Below are positions 27,046 through 36,155 of a stretch of DNA of 64,000 bases, in pieces. The DNA is from Lachnospiraceae bacterium. GTDB taxonomy: Bacteria; Bacillota; Clostridia; Lachnospirales; Lachnospiraceae. The notes beneath the pieces were generated by a model. The model did no database searches and was not told the DNA's origin. It worked only from the letters and a program-made list of their open reading frames with translations. The translations under genes were made by a program, and so were the position numbers. The stretch is from assembly GCA_017396555.1 (NCBI GenBank), contig JAFQLS010000021.1, forward strand, positions 1-64,000, written 5' to 3'. How positions within the stretch are numbered: position 1 is the stretch's first letter; every line of letters begins with the position of its first letter.

Positions 27046-27406
27046 CTAAGCCCTCCTTGTCAGAAATATTGCTTTCGATTCGGATAACTACTTTGTGAGG
27101 AAGGCATACAATGCTTTCACCGGATTTTGAAATCTTACCGAAATTCACACATAATTTATCAGGACAATCAGCAGTATCAATCCATGCGTATCCGTCTTTT
27201 ATTGTTAGTCTGTTTAATCCATAGGTGTCTATATCATATGTAATGTCTTTTGCCAACTCAAAGCATTCTATATCTTTTCCGTTAACAGAAACAATAACGT
27301 GGGTTCCGTCATTTTTTTGAGTTATGGTTAAAAAAAGGATGAACAATCCAATGCCGATTAAGCATAAAAATAAACCGAATTTTGCTATGAATTTCTTTGC
27401 GGACAT
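27029..27406 (-). CDS. NusG domain II-containing membrane-anchored protein
   Basis: This protein of 125 residues has an N-terminal membrane helix (8-29) followed by an extracytoplasmic NusG_II (KOW-less) domain: VNGKDIECFEL, GYAWIDTADCPDKLC and ICLPHKVVIRIE-like sequence with the conserved C..H of the family. AAGGAGGAATACTG precedes the ATG. It is first in a two-gene operon with the Gx transporter, divergent from pulA. Such pairs are often found with flavin/ApbE or Rnf genes, none of which is here. Function unknown. Confidence 0.85.
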   Translation of the reverse strand: MSAKKFIAKFGLFLCLIGIGLFILFLTITQKNDGTHVIVSVNGKDIECFELAKDITYDIDTYGLNRLTIKDGYAWIDTADCPDKLCVNFGKISKSGESIVCLPHKVVIRIESNISDKEGLDAIAK

Positions 27407-27476
27407 CAGTATTCCTCCTTAAATAATTTTGTTATAATTTTATAATAAACTTTTGACAGAAATAATGCAACTTTTA

Positions 27477-27505
27477 TTGAATTATAGGGTTGTCTATGTT
27501 ATATT
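27477..27505 (+). promoter_or_regulatory. sigma-A-type promoter of the pullulanase gene
   Basis: TTGAAT and TATATT with a 17-bp spacer lie 38 bp before the ATG, which has GAGAGG ahead. Confidence 0.5.
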
Positions 27506-27543
27506 GAGTGTGAGTTAATACAAATTGTTAGAGAGGTAAAAAT

Positions 27544-29463
27544 ATGGATGGAAATGTGTTTGTAACAAAAGAATTTGAAGAAAAATATACTTATGAAGGA
27601 AAGGATCTTGGTGCAGTTTATTCTAAGGAAAATACAACATTTAAGGTATGGGCACCAACTGCCAGTTCAGTATCAGTTTGTCTATATACAAAGGGAAGCT
27701 CTGCAGAGACAGGAGATAAGTTTATTAATGAATATGAAATGACTCTGGGAGATAAAGGGGTATATACAAAGGTAGTAGATGGAGATTTAGATGGAGTTTA
27801 CTACATTTATAAGGTAACAGTCGATGGTGTTACAAGAGAAACCTGTGATGTATATGCTAAGGCGAGTGGTGTTAACAGCTTAAGAAGTATGGTTATAGAT
27901 TTATCAAGAACTAATCCGGAGGGCTGGGAAAATGATAAACATATTACATTTCCATTAGAAGAGACTGAGATTTGGGAGGTTCATGTAGGTGATTTTTCAA
28001 ATGATATATCATCGGGAATCAAGCCGGAGCATAGAGGTAAATTCCTTGCATTTACAGATGATACCTCTACACTTAATGGTGACGGAGTACATCCAACTTG
28101 CGTGAATTATCTTAAGCAACTGGGAATTACACATGTACACCTTCTTCCGTCATATGATTATGGTTCGATAGATGAAACAAAAGAGAATGAGAATATTAAC
28201 TGGGGCTATGACCCTGTTAACTACAATGTTCCGGAAGGCTCTTACTCAACGAATCCATTTGATGGTGCAGTAAGAATTAAGGAATTTAAGGAAATGGTTA
28301 TGGCACTTCATAAGGCAGGAATATCTGTGGTTATGGATGTTGTATACAATCACACATATTCGCTTGATTCTGTATTTGAAAAGACAGTTCCGGGATATTA
28401 TTACAGACAGGATGAAAATGGTAAATACACTGATGGGTCGGCATGTGGAAATGATACAGCAAGTGACAGAGAAATGTATAGAAGATATATGATTGATTCT
28501 GTTATGTATTGGGCAAACGAATATCATATTGATGGTTTTAGATTTGACCTTATGGGACTTCATGATGTTGAGACAATGAATCAGATTAGAGAAGCAGTTA
28601 ATACAATTCCTGAATGTGGAAAGGAAATGATTATTTATGGTGAGCCTTGGTCTGCTGGTCCAAGTGGATTTAGAGAAGGCGCAACACCGGCTACAAAGAA
28701 GGCTATTAATGAACTTGCTGAGGGTATTGCTGTATTTAATGATGATATAAGAGATGCAGTTAAGGGACCATTCTGTGACCTTGAAGTGCCTGGGTATGTA
28801 AATGGTAAGGAAGATATGGAAAATGATGTTATGCAGGTTATTCCGGCTGGATTTGCAGAAGATTTTGGAGTTCAGCCAAGTAATCCTTCAAAGGTAATTA
28901 ATTATGTATCGGCTCATGATAATAGTACGCTTTGGGATAAATTGATAGATTCAGTTCTTATGGATGACAGCTATACTGTTAGGAATGAAAGACTTGTTAA
29001 AATGAATAAGCTTGCAGCCACTATTGTACAGTTTGCTAAGGGTATACCATTTATGCAGGCAGGTGAAGAAGGCGCAAGAACTAAGTTTGGTGAAGATAAC
29101 AGTTATAATATGTCTAAGAAGATTAATAACATTGATTGGGCAAGAATGTATGAATATGAGGATATGATTGATTATTACAAAGGACTTATTGCAATTAGGA
29201 AGGAATATCCACAGATTAAGTCGTTAACATCAGAGTCACTTGATGATATTATTTTTAATGAGACCGGTATACCGGGAGTTGTGGCATTTGAAAATGGTGA
29301 TTTAACATTTATTTATAATGCAAGTGACAAGGATGTGTCAGCAGATATGCATATCCATGGAAAATATTTGATTGATAGTGGAAATATTGATTTATCAGCT
29401 TCTAAGGATGTGGAAGATATTATAACCGTAAAATCAATAAGCGCAACAGTAATACTTTCATAG
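27544..29463 (+). CDS. pulA: Type I pullulanase
   Basis: This protein of 639 residues has no signal peptide, so it works in the cytoplasm. Residues 20-120 are a CBM48 domain (FKVWAPTASSVSV). The GH13_14 barrel follows, with the type I pullulanase signature NWGYDPVNYNVPEGSYS near 220, VVMDVVYNHT near 271-280, GFRFDLMGLHD with nucleophile Asp335, YGEPWSAG with Glu367 and SAHDNSTLWDK with Asp459. The enzyme cuts alpha-1,6 branch points of imported dextrins or glycogen. It complements the secreted amylase 2 kb upstream. The ABC-F gene starts 11 bp after its stop, so both share a transcript. Confidence 0.93.
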   Translation: MDGNVFVTKEFEEKYTYEGKDLGAVYSKENTTFKVWAPTASSVSVCLYTKGSSAETGDKFINEYEMTLGDKGVYTKVVDGDLDGVYYIYKVTVDGVTRETCDVYAKASGVNSLRSMVIDLSRTNPEGWENDKHITFPLEETEIWEVHVGDFSNDISSGIKPEHRGKFLAFTDDTSTLNGDGVHPTCVNYLKQLGITHVHLLPSYDYGSIDETKENENINWGYDPVNYNVPEGSYSTNPFDGAVRIKEFKEMVMALHKAGISVVMDVVYNHTYSLDSVFEKTVPGYYYRQDENGKYTDGSACGNDTASDREMYRRYMIDSVMYWANEYHIDGFRFDLMGLHDVETMNQIREAVNTIPECGKEMIIYGEPWSAGPSGFREGATPATKKAINELAEGIAVFNDDIRDAVKGPFCDLEVPGYVNGKEDMENDVMQVIPAGFAEDFGVQPSNPSKVINYVSAHDNSTLWDKLIDSVLMDDSYTVRNERLVKMNKLAATIVQFAKGIPFMQAGEEGARTKFGEDNSYNMSKKINNIDWARMYEYEDMIDYYKGLIAIRKEYPQIKSLTSESLDDIIFNETGIPGVVAFENGDLTFIYNASDKDVSADMHIHGKYLIDSGNIDLSASKDVEDIITVKSISATVILS

Positions 29464-29474
29464 GGGAAAAATCA

Positions 29475-31286
29475 GTGAATATTTTAACGGTAGAACATTT
29501 AACAAAGGCTTATACAGAAGAACCATTGTTTGAAGATGCAGCTTTTTATTTACAGGAAGGTGAAAAGGTAGGTGTCATTGGAATTAATGGTACAGGTAAG
29601 TCTACATTATTAAAAATTATAGCAGGACTTGAATATCCTGATAAGGGAAATGTAATTATGGCAAATAACATGGTGGTGAGGTATCTTCCTCAGCACCCTG
29701 TTTTTAATGAGGATGAAAATATATTGCAGAGTATAGTAAAGGGTTCGTGGGAACTTGAAAGTAGTGCGAAATCTATGCTTACTAAACTTGGAATAAATGA
29801 TTTTGAACAGAAGACGTCTACATTGTCAGGGGGACAGAAAAAGAGAATTGCACTTGTGGCAGCACTCATAAGACCGGCGGATATTTTGATTATGGATGAG
29901 CCTACAAATCATTTAGATAATGAAATGGCAGACTGGCTTGAGGATTATCTTAAGAAATGGAAGGGTGCTCTTATTATGGTTACCCATGACAGATATTTTC
30001 TTGACAGTGTAACAGATAGAATTATAGAGGTTGACAAGGGACAGATTTATAGCTATCAGACAAACTATTCCGGTTTTCTTGAACTTAAGGCAGAGAGAGA
30101 GGAAATGGCTCTTGCGAGTGAGCGTAAACGACAGTCAGTTCTTAGAACTGAGCTTGAATGGATTAAGAGAGGCGCAAGGGCACGTTCAACTAAGCAAAAG
30201 GCTAGAATTGAAAGATATGAGGAACTTAAAAATATGAAAGGACCTCAGTTTGACGATACTGTGGAAATAAGTTCTGTTTCAACAAGGCTTGGAAGAACAA
30301 CAGTTGAACTTGATAATATTTCAAAAGCATATGGTGATAAGGAATTAATTAATGATTTTTCATATATTTTTTTAAAGAATGACAGGGTTGGCTTTATAGG
30401 TAAAAATGGATGTGGTAAGACAACTCTTATGAAAATGATAGCCGGAATTGAACAACCTGATTCTGGAAATATTGTCATAGGTCAGACGGTTAAGATAGGC
30501 TATTACACTCAGGAATTTCAGAATGATAAGAATGCAGGAATTGCTTATATGAATCCGGAACTTAAGGTCATAGAATATTTGAGAGAAACAGCGGAGTATG
30601 TACAGACTGTTGATGGTCCTGTATCTGCTTCGCAAATGCTTGAGAAATTTTTGTTTAATGCATCTAAGCAATATGGTTTGATAGGAAAACTGTCAGGAGG
30701 AGAGAAGAGAAGACTTAACCTCTTAAGAGTTTTAATGGAGGCACCAAATGTACTTATTCTTGACGAGCCTACGAATGATTTGGATATTACGACACTTACA
30801 ATATTGGAGGACTATTTGGATTCATTTAACGGCATTGTGATTACGGTTTCGCATGACAGATATTTTCTGGATCGAACCGTTCGCAGAATATTTGCATTTG
30901 AGGAAGATAGTATCAACCAATACGAAGGCGGGTATTCAGACTATGCTCTTAGAAAGGAAATGGAAACTGAACACGAAATCGCAAAAGAGACGGCTACGAA
31001 GGAAAAACAAACTTCTGTAAATAGACAGAATTGGAATTCAGGAAGAGAACGTAAATTAAAGTTTTCATATAACGAGCAGAGGGAATATGAAACTATTGAA
31101 AATGAAATAGCAGAGCTCGAGAAAAAAATAGCAGAATGTGATGAGAAGTCAGCTGCTTTTGCTATGGATTTTGTAAAACTTAATGAAATAATGAATGAAA
31201 AACAAGAGGCAGAAGAGCTACTCGAACAGAAGATGGAGCGGTGGATGTATCTTGAAGATTTGGCAGAGAAGATTAAGAATCAGTAG
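29475..31286 (+). CDS. ABC-F family ATPase (Uup-like)
   Basis: This protein of 603 residues has two ATPase domains and no membrane domain. The first has GINGTGKST (34-42), LSGGQKKR and MDEPTNHLD; the second has GKNGCGKTT, LSGGEKRR and LDEPTNDLD. Between them lies the basic linker region (ELEWIKRGARARSTKQKARI) typical of ABC-F proteins. The C-terminal 80 residues (KLKFSYNEQREYETIENEIA and onward) form the Uup-type coiled coil. ABC-F proteins bind the ribosomal E site and relieve stalled translation. The start is GTG. It lies directly after pulA and 28-40 bp before rlmD. A resistance role cannot be told from sequence. Confidence 0.92.
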   Translation: MNILTVEHLTKAYTEEPLFEDAAFYLQEGEKVGVIGINGTGKSTLLKIIAGLEYPDKGNVIMANNMVVRYLPQHPVFNEDENILQSIVKGSWELESSAKSMLTKLGINDFEQKTSTLSGGQKKRIALVAALIRPADILIMDEPTNHLDNEMADWLEDYLKKWKGALIMVTHDRYFLDSVTDRIIEVDKGQIYSYQTNYSGFLELKAEREEMALASERKRQSVLRTELEWIKRGARARSTKQKARIERYEELKNMKGPQFDDTVEISSVSTRLGRTTVELDNISKAYGDKELINDFSYIFLKNDRVGFIGKNGCGKTTLMKMIAGIEQPDSGNIVIGQTVKIGYYTQEFQNDKNAGIAYMNPELKVIEYLRETAEYVQTVDGPVSASQMLEKFLFNASKQYGLIGKLSGGEKRRLNLLRVLMEAPNVLILDEPTNDLDITTLTILEDYLDSFNGIVITVSHDRYFLDRTVRRIFAFEEDSINQYEGGYSDYALRKEMETEHEIAKETATKEKQTSVNRQNWNSGRERKLKFSYNEQREYETIENEIAELEKKIAECDEKSAAFAMDFVKLNEIMNEKQEAEELLEQKMERWMYLEDLAEKIKNQ

Positions 31287-31325
31287 CATTAAGAAGTAGA
31301 GTGACGTTTCGGAATGGAGATTAAT

Positions 31326-32486
31326 ATGTATACACAGGAAGTAAAGGAATGCTCTTATTCTAAGAAATGTGGTGGATGTCAGTACATTGGTATGCCCTAC
31401 AAGGAACAATTGAAAAAGAAGCAGAAAAAGGTAAATAAACTACTTGATAAACATTGCGAGGTAAAAACTATCCTAGGAATGGATAATCCATATTATTATC
31501 GCAATAAGGTGCATGCTGTATTTGCGAGAACTAAGAAGGGACAGATTATTTCAGGAACCTATGAAGCCGGTAGTCACAGAGTGGTAAATATAGATAGTTG
31601 CCTTATTGAAAACCAAGTGGCAGATGCAATAATAAGAGATATAAGAGAACTCGTAAAATCGTTTAAAATCCAGATTTATAATGAAGATACAGGCTATGGA
31701 TTGCTTCGTCATGTTCTTATAAGAACAGGCTATGTAACAGGTCAGGTTATGGTTGTTTTGGTACTTGCGTCGCCTATAATGCCTTCTAAGAACAATTTTG
31801 TTAAAGCTCTTAGAAAGCTTCATCCGGAGATAACCACCGTAGTTCTTAACGTAAATGACAGACATACGAATATGGTGCTAGGAGAGCGTGACATTGTTTT
31901 GTATGGAAAAGGATATATAGAGGATATTTTATGTGGAATTAAATATAGGATTTCACCACAATCCTTCTATCAGATTAATCCTGTTCAGACAGAAAGGTTA
32001 TACAAGAAGGCAATTAGTCTTGCCGGTCTGACTGGTAAAGAAAGAGTTATTGATGCATATTGTGGTATTGGGACAATTGGTATGACTGCTGCAAGTAGTG
32101 CAGCTGAGGTAATTGGTGTAGAACTTAATAAAAATGCAGTTAGAGATGCAGTTAATAATGCTAAGTCAGCAGGAATAAATAATATCAGGTTTGTGTGTCA
32201 GGATGCTGGCGAATATATGGTTAAGCTTGCTAATCAGGGTGAAAAGGTGGATGTAGTATTTATGGATCCGCCGAGAGCCGGTAGCGATGAAAAGTTTTTA
32301 TCATCTATTGTTAAATTGTCGCCAAATAAAGTTGTGTATGTATCATGTAATCCGGAAACCTTGGAAAGAGATATTAGATATTTGGAAAAGAATGGATATG
32401 CAGCAGAAAGTGCTTGGCCGGTTGACATGTTTCCGTTTAGTGAACATGTGGAGACGGTCTGCCTTCTGTCGAGAAAAGCCCAATAA
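31326..32486 (+). CDS. rlmD: 23S rRNA (uracil-C5)-methyltransferase, RlmD/RlmCD type
   Basis: This protein has 386 residues. The N-terminal CSYSKKCGGCQY supplies three of the four cysteines of the 4Fe-4S cluster, with a fourth in IDSCLIEN. The SAM fold has DAYCGIGTIGMTA near 240, FMDPPRAGSD near 305 and the catalytic CNPETL near 336, ending FSEHVETVCLLSRKAQ. It methylates uracil in 23S rRNA. The ATG at 31326 is preferred because GGAG lies just before it; an ATG at 31314 is possible. The gene is intact. Its last codons are the stretch copied at the end of the broken recombinase at 4.1 kb, so it looks like an unoccupied target of that kind of element. Confidence 0.92.
   Translation: MYTQEVKECSYSKKCGGCQYIGMPYKEQLKKKQKKVNKLLDKHCEVKTILGMDNPYYYRNKVHAVFARTKKGQIISGTYEAGSHRVVNIDSCLIENQVADAIIRDIRELVKSFKIQIYNEDTGYGLLRHVLIRTGYVTGQVMVVLVLASPIMPSKNNFVKALRKLHPEITTVVLNVNDRHTNMVLGERDIVLYGKGYIEDILCGIKYRISPQSFYQINPVQTERLYKKAISLAGLTGKERVIDAYCGIGTIGMTAASSAAEVIGVELNKNAVRDAVNNAKSAGINNIRFVCQDAGEYMVKLANQGEKVDVVFMDPPRAGSDEKFLSSIVKLSPNKVVYVSCNPETLERDIRYLEKNGYAAESAWPVDMFPFSEHVETVCLLSRKAQ
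32448..32470 (+). other. Presumed unoccupied attachment site in the rlmD 3' end
   Basis: The bases encoding VETVCLLS of rlmD match 20 of 23 with the recombinase-gene tail at 4132-4154. The role as an attachment site is inferred from the target choice of rumA/rlmD-specific elements in Gram-positive bacteria. Confidence 0.45.
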
Positions 32487-32587
32487 TTATGTCGTCAATC
32501 TCGTCTATCACTGCAGTTGGGATTTATTGCTGATGGAAAAATATTGTTTGATGGTGCTTTTATTATATTTACAAGGAGAAAAAGGAT

Positions 32588-33601
32588 ATGGAATTTAAAT
32601 TAGCTAAGAGATGCGACGCAGAAAAGGTATATGCACTTGTACAGGAAACTATCAAGGTGATTTATCCGAAGTACTACCTGAAAGAAATTGTAGATATGTT
32701 TTGTGAATTTCACAGTCGCGAAAATATTATAAAGGATATTGAAGTTGGAAATACATACATTTTGGTAGAGAATGAGGAGATAATTGGTACGGGAACAAAG
32801 AATGAAAATCATATTACAAGAGTTTATGTTTTGCCAGGGTATCAGAAAAAAGGTTATGGAACTATTATCATGAATCAGCTGGAAGAACTGATAAAGGAAA
32901 AGTATGATTGTGTTGATATAGATGCCTCGTTGCCGGCTTGCAGATTATATACTCATTTAGGTTACAAAACCGTAGAACATGGAATTTGGGAATGTAAAAA
33001 TGGTGTAATACAGGTTTATGAAATCATGAAAAAACAATTTATAAATGAATCGTTAGAGCAACTAATCATAAGACCATATAAGCAAAAAGATGCAGAGGCG
33101 ATAGTAAGTTGGATTAAAGATGAAAGGGCTCTTCGCAAGTGGAGCTCTGACAGATATGGTGCGTACCCAATAACAGCGGAGGATATTAACTATAAATATC
33201 TGAAATGTAATGGCGATTGTGAGGAGCAGGATAACTTTTATCCCGTAACAGCTGTGGATGCAAATGGTCCGGTTGGGCATTTGATATTGCGCTATACGAA
33301 TAAGGCAAAGACAATAATTCGTCTGGGATTTATTATAGTTGATGACAGTAAGCGAGGTATGGGCTACGGAAAAAGAATGATACAGATGGCAATGAGATAT
33401 GCTTTTGATATGCTGAAGGCGGAGAAAATAACCTTGGGCGTTTTTGATAACAACCCTTCTGCATATTATTGTTACAAAGCGGCCGGATTTAAAGAAATCC
33501 CCATGCAAGAAGATATTGTTTTTGAGATGTTTGGAGAAAAATGGAAATGTATAGAAATGGAGGCAATTCCTGTTACAAAGAAACAAGGGATATGTGGCTG
33601 A
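32588..33601 (+). CDS. Tandem GNAT acetyltransferase
   Basis: This protein of 337 residues is made of two GNAT domains. The N-terminal one (1-140) has VYVLPGYQKKGYGTIIMNQL, the acetyl-CoA loop, and RLYTHLGY. The C-terminal one (155-325) has GFIIVDDSKRGMGYGKRMIQ and NPSAYYCYKAAGFKE. Both loops look intact, so both domains could bind acetyl-CoA. The C-terminal half resembles RimJ-type transferases that act on protein or small amine substrates. AAGGAGAAAAAGG lies before the ATG. The substrate is unknown, and it is probably a free-standing gene after rlmD. Confidence 0.85.
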   Translation: MEFKLAKRCDAEKVYALVQETIKVIYPKYYLKEIVDMFCEFHSRENIIKDIEVGNTYILVENEEIIGTGTKNENHITRVYVLPGYQKKGYGTIIMNQLEELIKEKYDCVDIDASLPACRLYTHLGYKTVEHGIWECKNGVIQVYEIMKKQFINESLEQLIIRPYKQKDAEAIVSWIKDERALRKWSSDRYGAYPITAEDINYKYLKCNGDCEEQDNFYPVTAVDANGPVGHLILRYTNKAKTIIRLGFIIVDDSKRGMGYGKRMIQMAMRYAFDMLKAEKITLGVFDNNPSAYYCYKAAGFKEIPMQEDIVFEMFGEKWKCIEMEAIPVTKKQGICG

Positions 33602-33724
33602 AATATCATTTTTCAATCTGCGAGAGAATGGATTTGATTAGAACTACGAATCCTGCTTTAGATATTTTGGTGAAAAATATTGTGAATTTATAATTATGAA
33701 ATCTGCTTTGCATAAAAACTTTGA

Positions 33725-33753
33725 TTGAAGAAGTGTATAATAAATTGTATAAT
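33725..33753 (+). promoter_or_regulatory. sigma-A-type promoter of the surface-protein gene
   Basis: TTGAAG and TATAAT with a 17-bp spacer lie 53 bp ahead of the start, which has AAGGAGG before the ATG. Confidence 0.5.
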
Positions 33754-33805
33754 ATTAATGAATAAAATATTTGCTCGCAAATTAATGATTTGCTAAGGAG
33801 GATAT

Positions 33806-36088
33806 ATGAGTAGGTTTACAAAAAATAAAAAGGCAGGAATAGCTATATTGCTTGCAATGACATTGGCACTAAGTATATTCCATACATTACCATATAGTTT
33901 AAGTACTGTTAAGGCAGCAAATGGAGAAGGAAGTTTACTGTCTGTCACAACTTATGCAACAAAGAATGAGTTGATGAATGAATTTAATCAGGACGGAACG
34001 AACCCAACTATAGGAAAGATTGTATATGGAAAAGACAGTAACGGAAATCCTCTTGAGTGGTACATATTAGGTAAGGACGGTGGAAAGACTGAAGATAATA
34101 TTTCTATTTTTGCAGCAAGTTCCATAGCTATAGATAAGGTGTTTAATTCAAATGAGGTGGAAAGAAATTATAGTTATAGTGCCAATACCGGATATGGAGA
34201 TGCGTCAGGAAATATTGTAGTATATTCTAATCATTATGGTGCGAGTGAGCTTAGAAGCTTGTTAAACGGATTAGCAACTAATTCAGCTTATTTTACAATA
34301 GATGAACAGAGTTTAATGCAGTCTACAACAGTTATAACAAGCGATGCTAAGAATAGCATAGAATATGTTACTACAGATGTGTTATATGCATTATATGGTG
34401 ATTTGAATAATAGGGAAAACTTGAAGGCAGGAAGCTATAATGACAAGGTGTTACCTATGTCACTGTATTGTAGTGATGGAGATGATTTCTGGCTTCGTTC
34501 ACCTAATCCGACTTCATCATTATACAATTATAGTCTTACCGCAATTGTCGGAAATAGTATTAGTGGGGATACTATCAACGATAAATATGCGGTGCGTCCT
34601 GCTTCTAATATAAATTTATCATCTGTTGTATTTGCATCTGCTGCGACAGTTGCATCTGATACGGTGGTAGCCGGAATAATTTCGGATGGCACAGCAATGA
34701 CATTAAAACTTGATGGAAGTAATACATCTATTGGAAGTGTTGTATACGATAATGCAAGTGGAATTTTGTTAGCGCAAAATGAAACAAATGATAAGGTAGC
34801 TGTGATGGTTCAAGGTAACGATGGAGAAAATGATTGGTATTATAGTAAAGTAATAGCTGATAAGGAATTTATAAATGCATCAGATATAAAGTCAGAAGTG
34901 GGATTAACAGTTGATGTCTCGCTGGATGATTGTAAGATATGGGTTGAAGCTACAAATAATGGTTTGACTTATGTTAAGGAAGCGACAGAAGCGACAATAA
35001 TAAATGATATAGCTATAACCGGTGTTGATACACCAATAGCAAATACAGGACTTGATAATGAAGCTACTATAAGTGCAGTGGGTATTTCCACACAGACGCC
35101 TGCAATTACCTGGAAAGTTGAGGATGATACTGTTACAGGTAATGCAAAATATAATACTATATATACAGTGAATATAACACTTGAGACAGTCGCTAATGCA
35201 TATTTTGCAACTAATATAGAAGCAAAAGTAAATGGAAATATAGCAACAGTTATATATAACCAGGATGGAACAATTACTATAAGTTATACATATCCTGCTA
35301 CGGAAAAAGATACTATAATTTATACTGCGACAGGCTATGAAGACGAATATGACGGAGAGAGTCATGGTATTTCTGTGAATGTGACAGAGCCGGAGGATGC
35401 GACTATAAGCTACAGCACAGACGAAGGAAATAATAAGGAATATAGTGCAATCAATCCTACATTTACTGATATAGGAAGTTATACAGTTTACTACAAGATT
35501 GAAAAAGAGAATTATAATGCTGTAGAAGGAAATAAGACTGTAAAAATAAATAAGAGAGAACTTAATATTAAGGCGGAGGATCAGAATCTTATAGTGGGAG
35601 CTGAAATTGATACATCAAAATATACTGCAGAAGGTCTTTTGGAAGGTCATAGTATAAATACAGTAACTCTTATGCCAAGTACATCTGTTACAACAGGAAC
35701 AAAAATGATATCGGTAGAAATTGATAAGATAATAGATGAACAAGGAATAGATGTGACTGCGAACTACGAAATTGTATATACATCAGGTCAGCTTGTAATA
35801 AAAGAGCCGGAAAGAGATACAGAAGAAAGCAAAGAAGAGACAACGGGAGAGGATGCAACAGAAGAAAATACAACAGAAGAAAATGCAACTGAAGATGTTA
35901 ATACAGGTGATAATGAAACAGAGACAAAAGAGCTGGATGAAACAACAGAAGATGGTGAAACAGTGGAAGAAAGGGTAGAATCGCCAGATACTGAGGATAG
36001 CAATCCTATTAATATATGGTTAATCTGTCTGGTTGTGAGTGGATTTGTTGTAGTGGGTTTAAATAAACATAAAATTTCGACACAATAA
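33806..36088 (+). CDS. Secreted Ig-like surface protein with C-terminal membrane anchor
   Basis: This protein has 760 residues. A signal peptide ends near VKA-ANG (35-37). Residues 55-270 form a domain with WYILGKDGG, SELRSLLNG and FWLRSPNP, a pattern like the DUF6273-type domain of Lachnospiraceae surface proteins. Residues 280-500 hold one or two beta-rich modules. Residues 505-675 are MBG/Ig-like (ATGYEDEYDGESHGISVNVT; KINKRELNIKAEDQ). A Glu/Thr linker (675-725) precedes SPDTEDS, a hydrophobic helix and a basic tail. That end has the layout of a sortase signal, but the usual LPxTG-type Gly is Glu, so it may be only membrane-anchored. Function is probably adhesion or structure; no enzyme motif is seen. 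Confidence 0.75.
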   Translation: MSRFTKNKKAGIAILLAMTLALSIFHTLPYSLSTVKAANGEGSLLSVTTYATKNELMNEFNQDGTNPTIGKIVYGKDSNGNPLEWYILGKDGGKTEDNISIFAASSIAIDKVFNSNEVERNYSYSANTGYGDASGNIVVYSNHYGASELRSLLNGLATNSAYFTIDEQSLMQSTTVITSDAKNSIEYVTTDVLYALYGDLNNRENLKAGSYNDKVLPMSLYCSDGDDFWLRSPNPTSSLYNYSLTAIVGNSISGDTINDKYAVRPASNINLSSVVFASAATVASDTVVAGIISDGTAMTLKLDGSNTSIGSVVYDNASGILLAQNETNDKVAVMVQGNDGENDWYYSKVIADKEFINASDIKSEVGLTVDVSLDDCKIWVEATNNGLTYVKEATEATIINDIAITGVDTPIANTGLDNEATISAVGISTQTPAITWKVEDDTVTGNAKYNTIYTVNITLETVANAYFATNIEAKVNGNIATVIYNQDGTITISYTYPATEKDTIIYTATGYEDEYDGESHGISVNVTEPEDATISYSTDEGNNKEYSAINPTFTDIGSYTVYYKIEKENYNAVEGNKTVKINKRELNIKAEDQNLIVGAEIDTSKYTAEGLLEGHSINTVTLMPSTSVTTGTKMISVEIDKIIDEQGIDVTANYEIVYTSGQLVIKEPERDTEESKEETTGEDATEENTTEENATEDVNTGDNETETKELDETTEDGETVEERVESPDTEDSNPINIWLICLVVSGFVVVGLNKHKISTQ

Positions 36089-36155
36089 TTGAAAAAAATT
36101 AGTTTGATATGATAAAGTATAGATGTGAGATTTGTTTAGTATTGGAGGCGAATTT

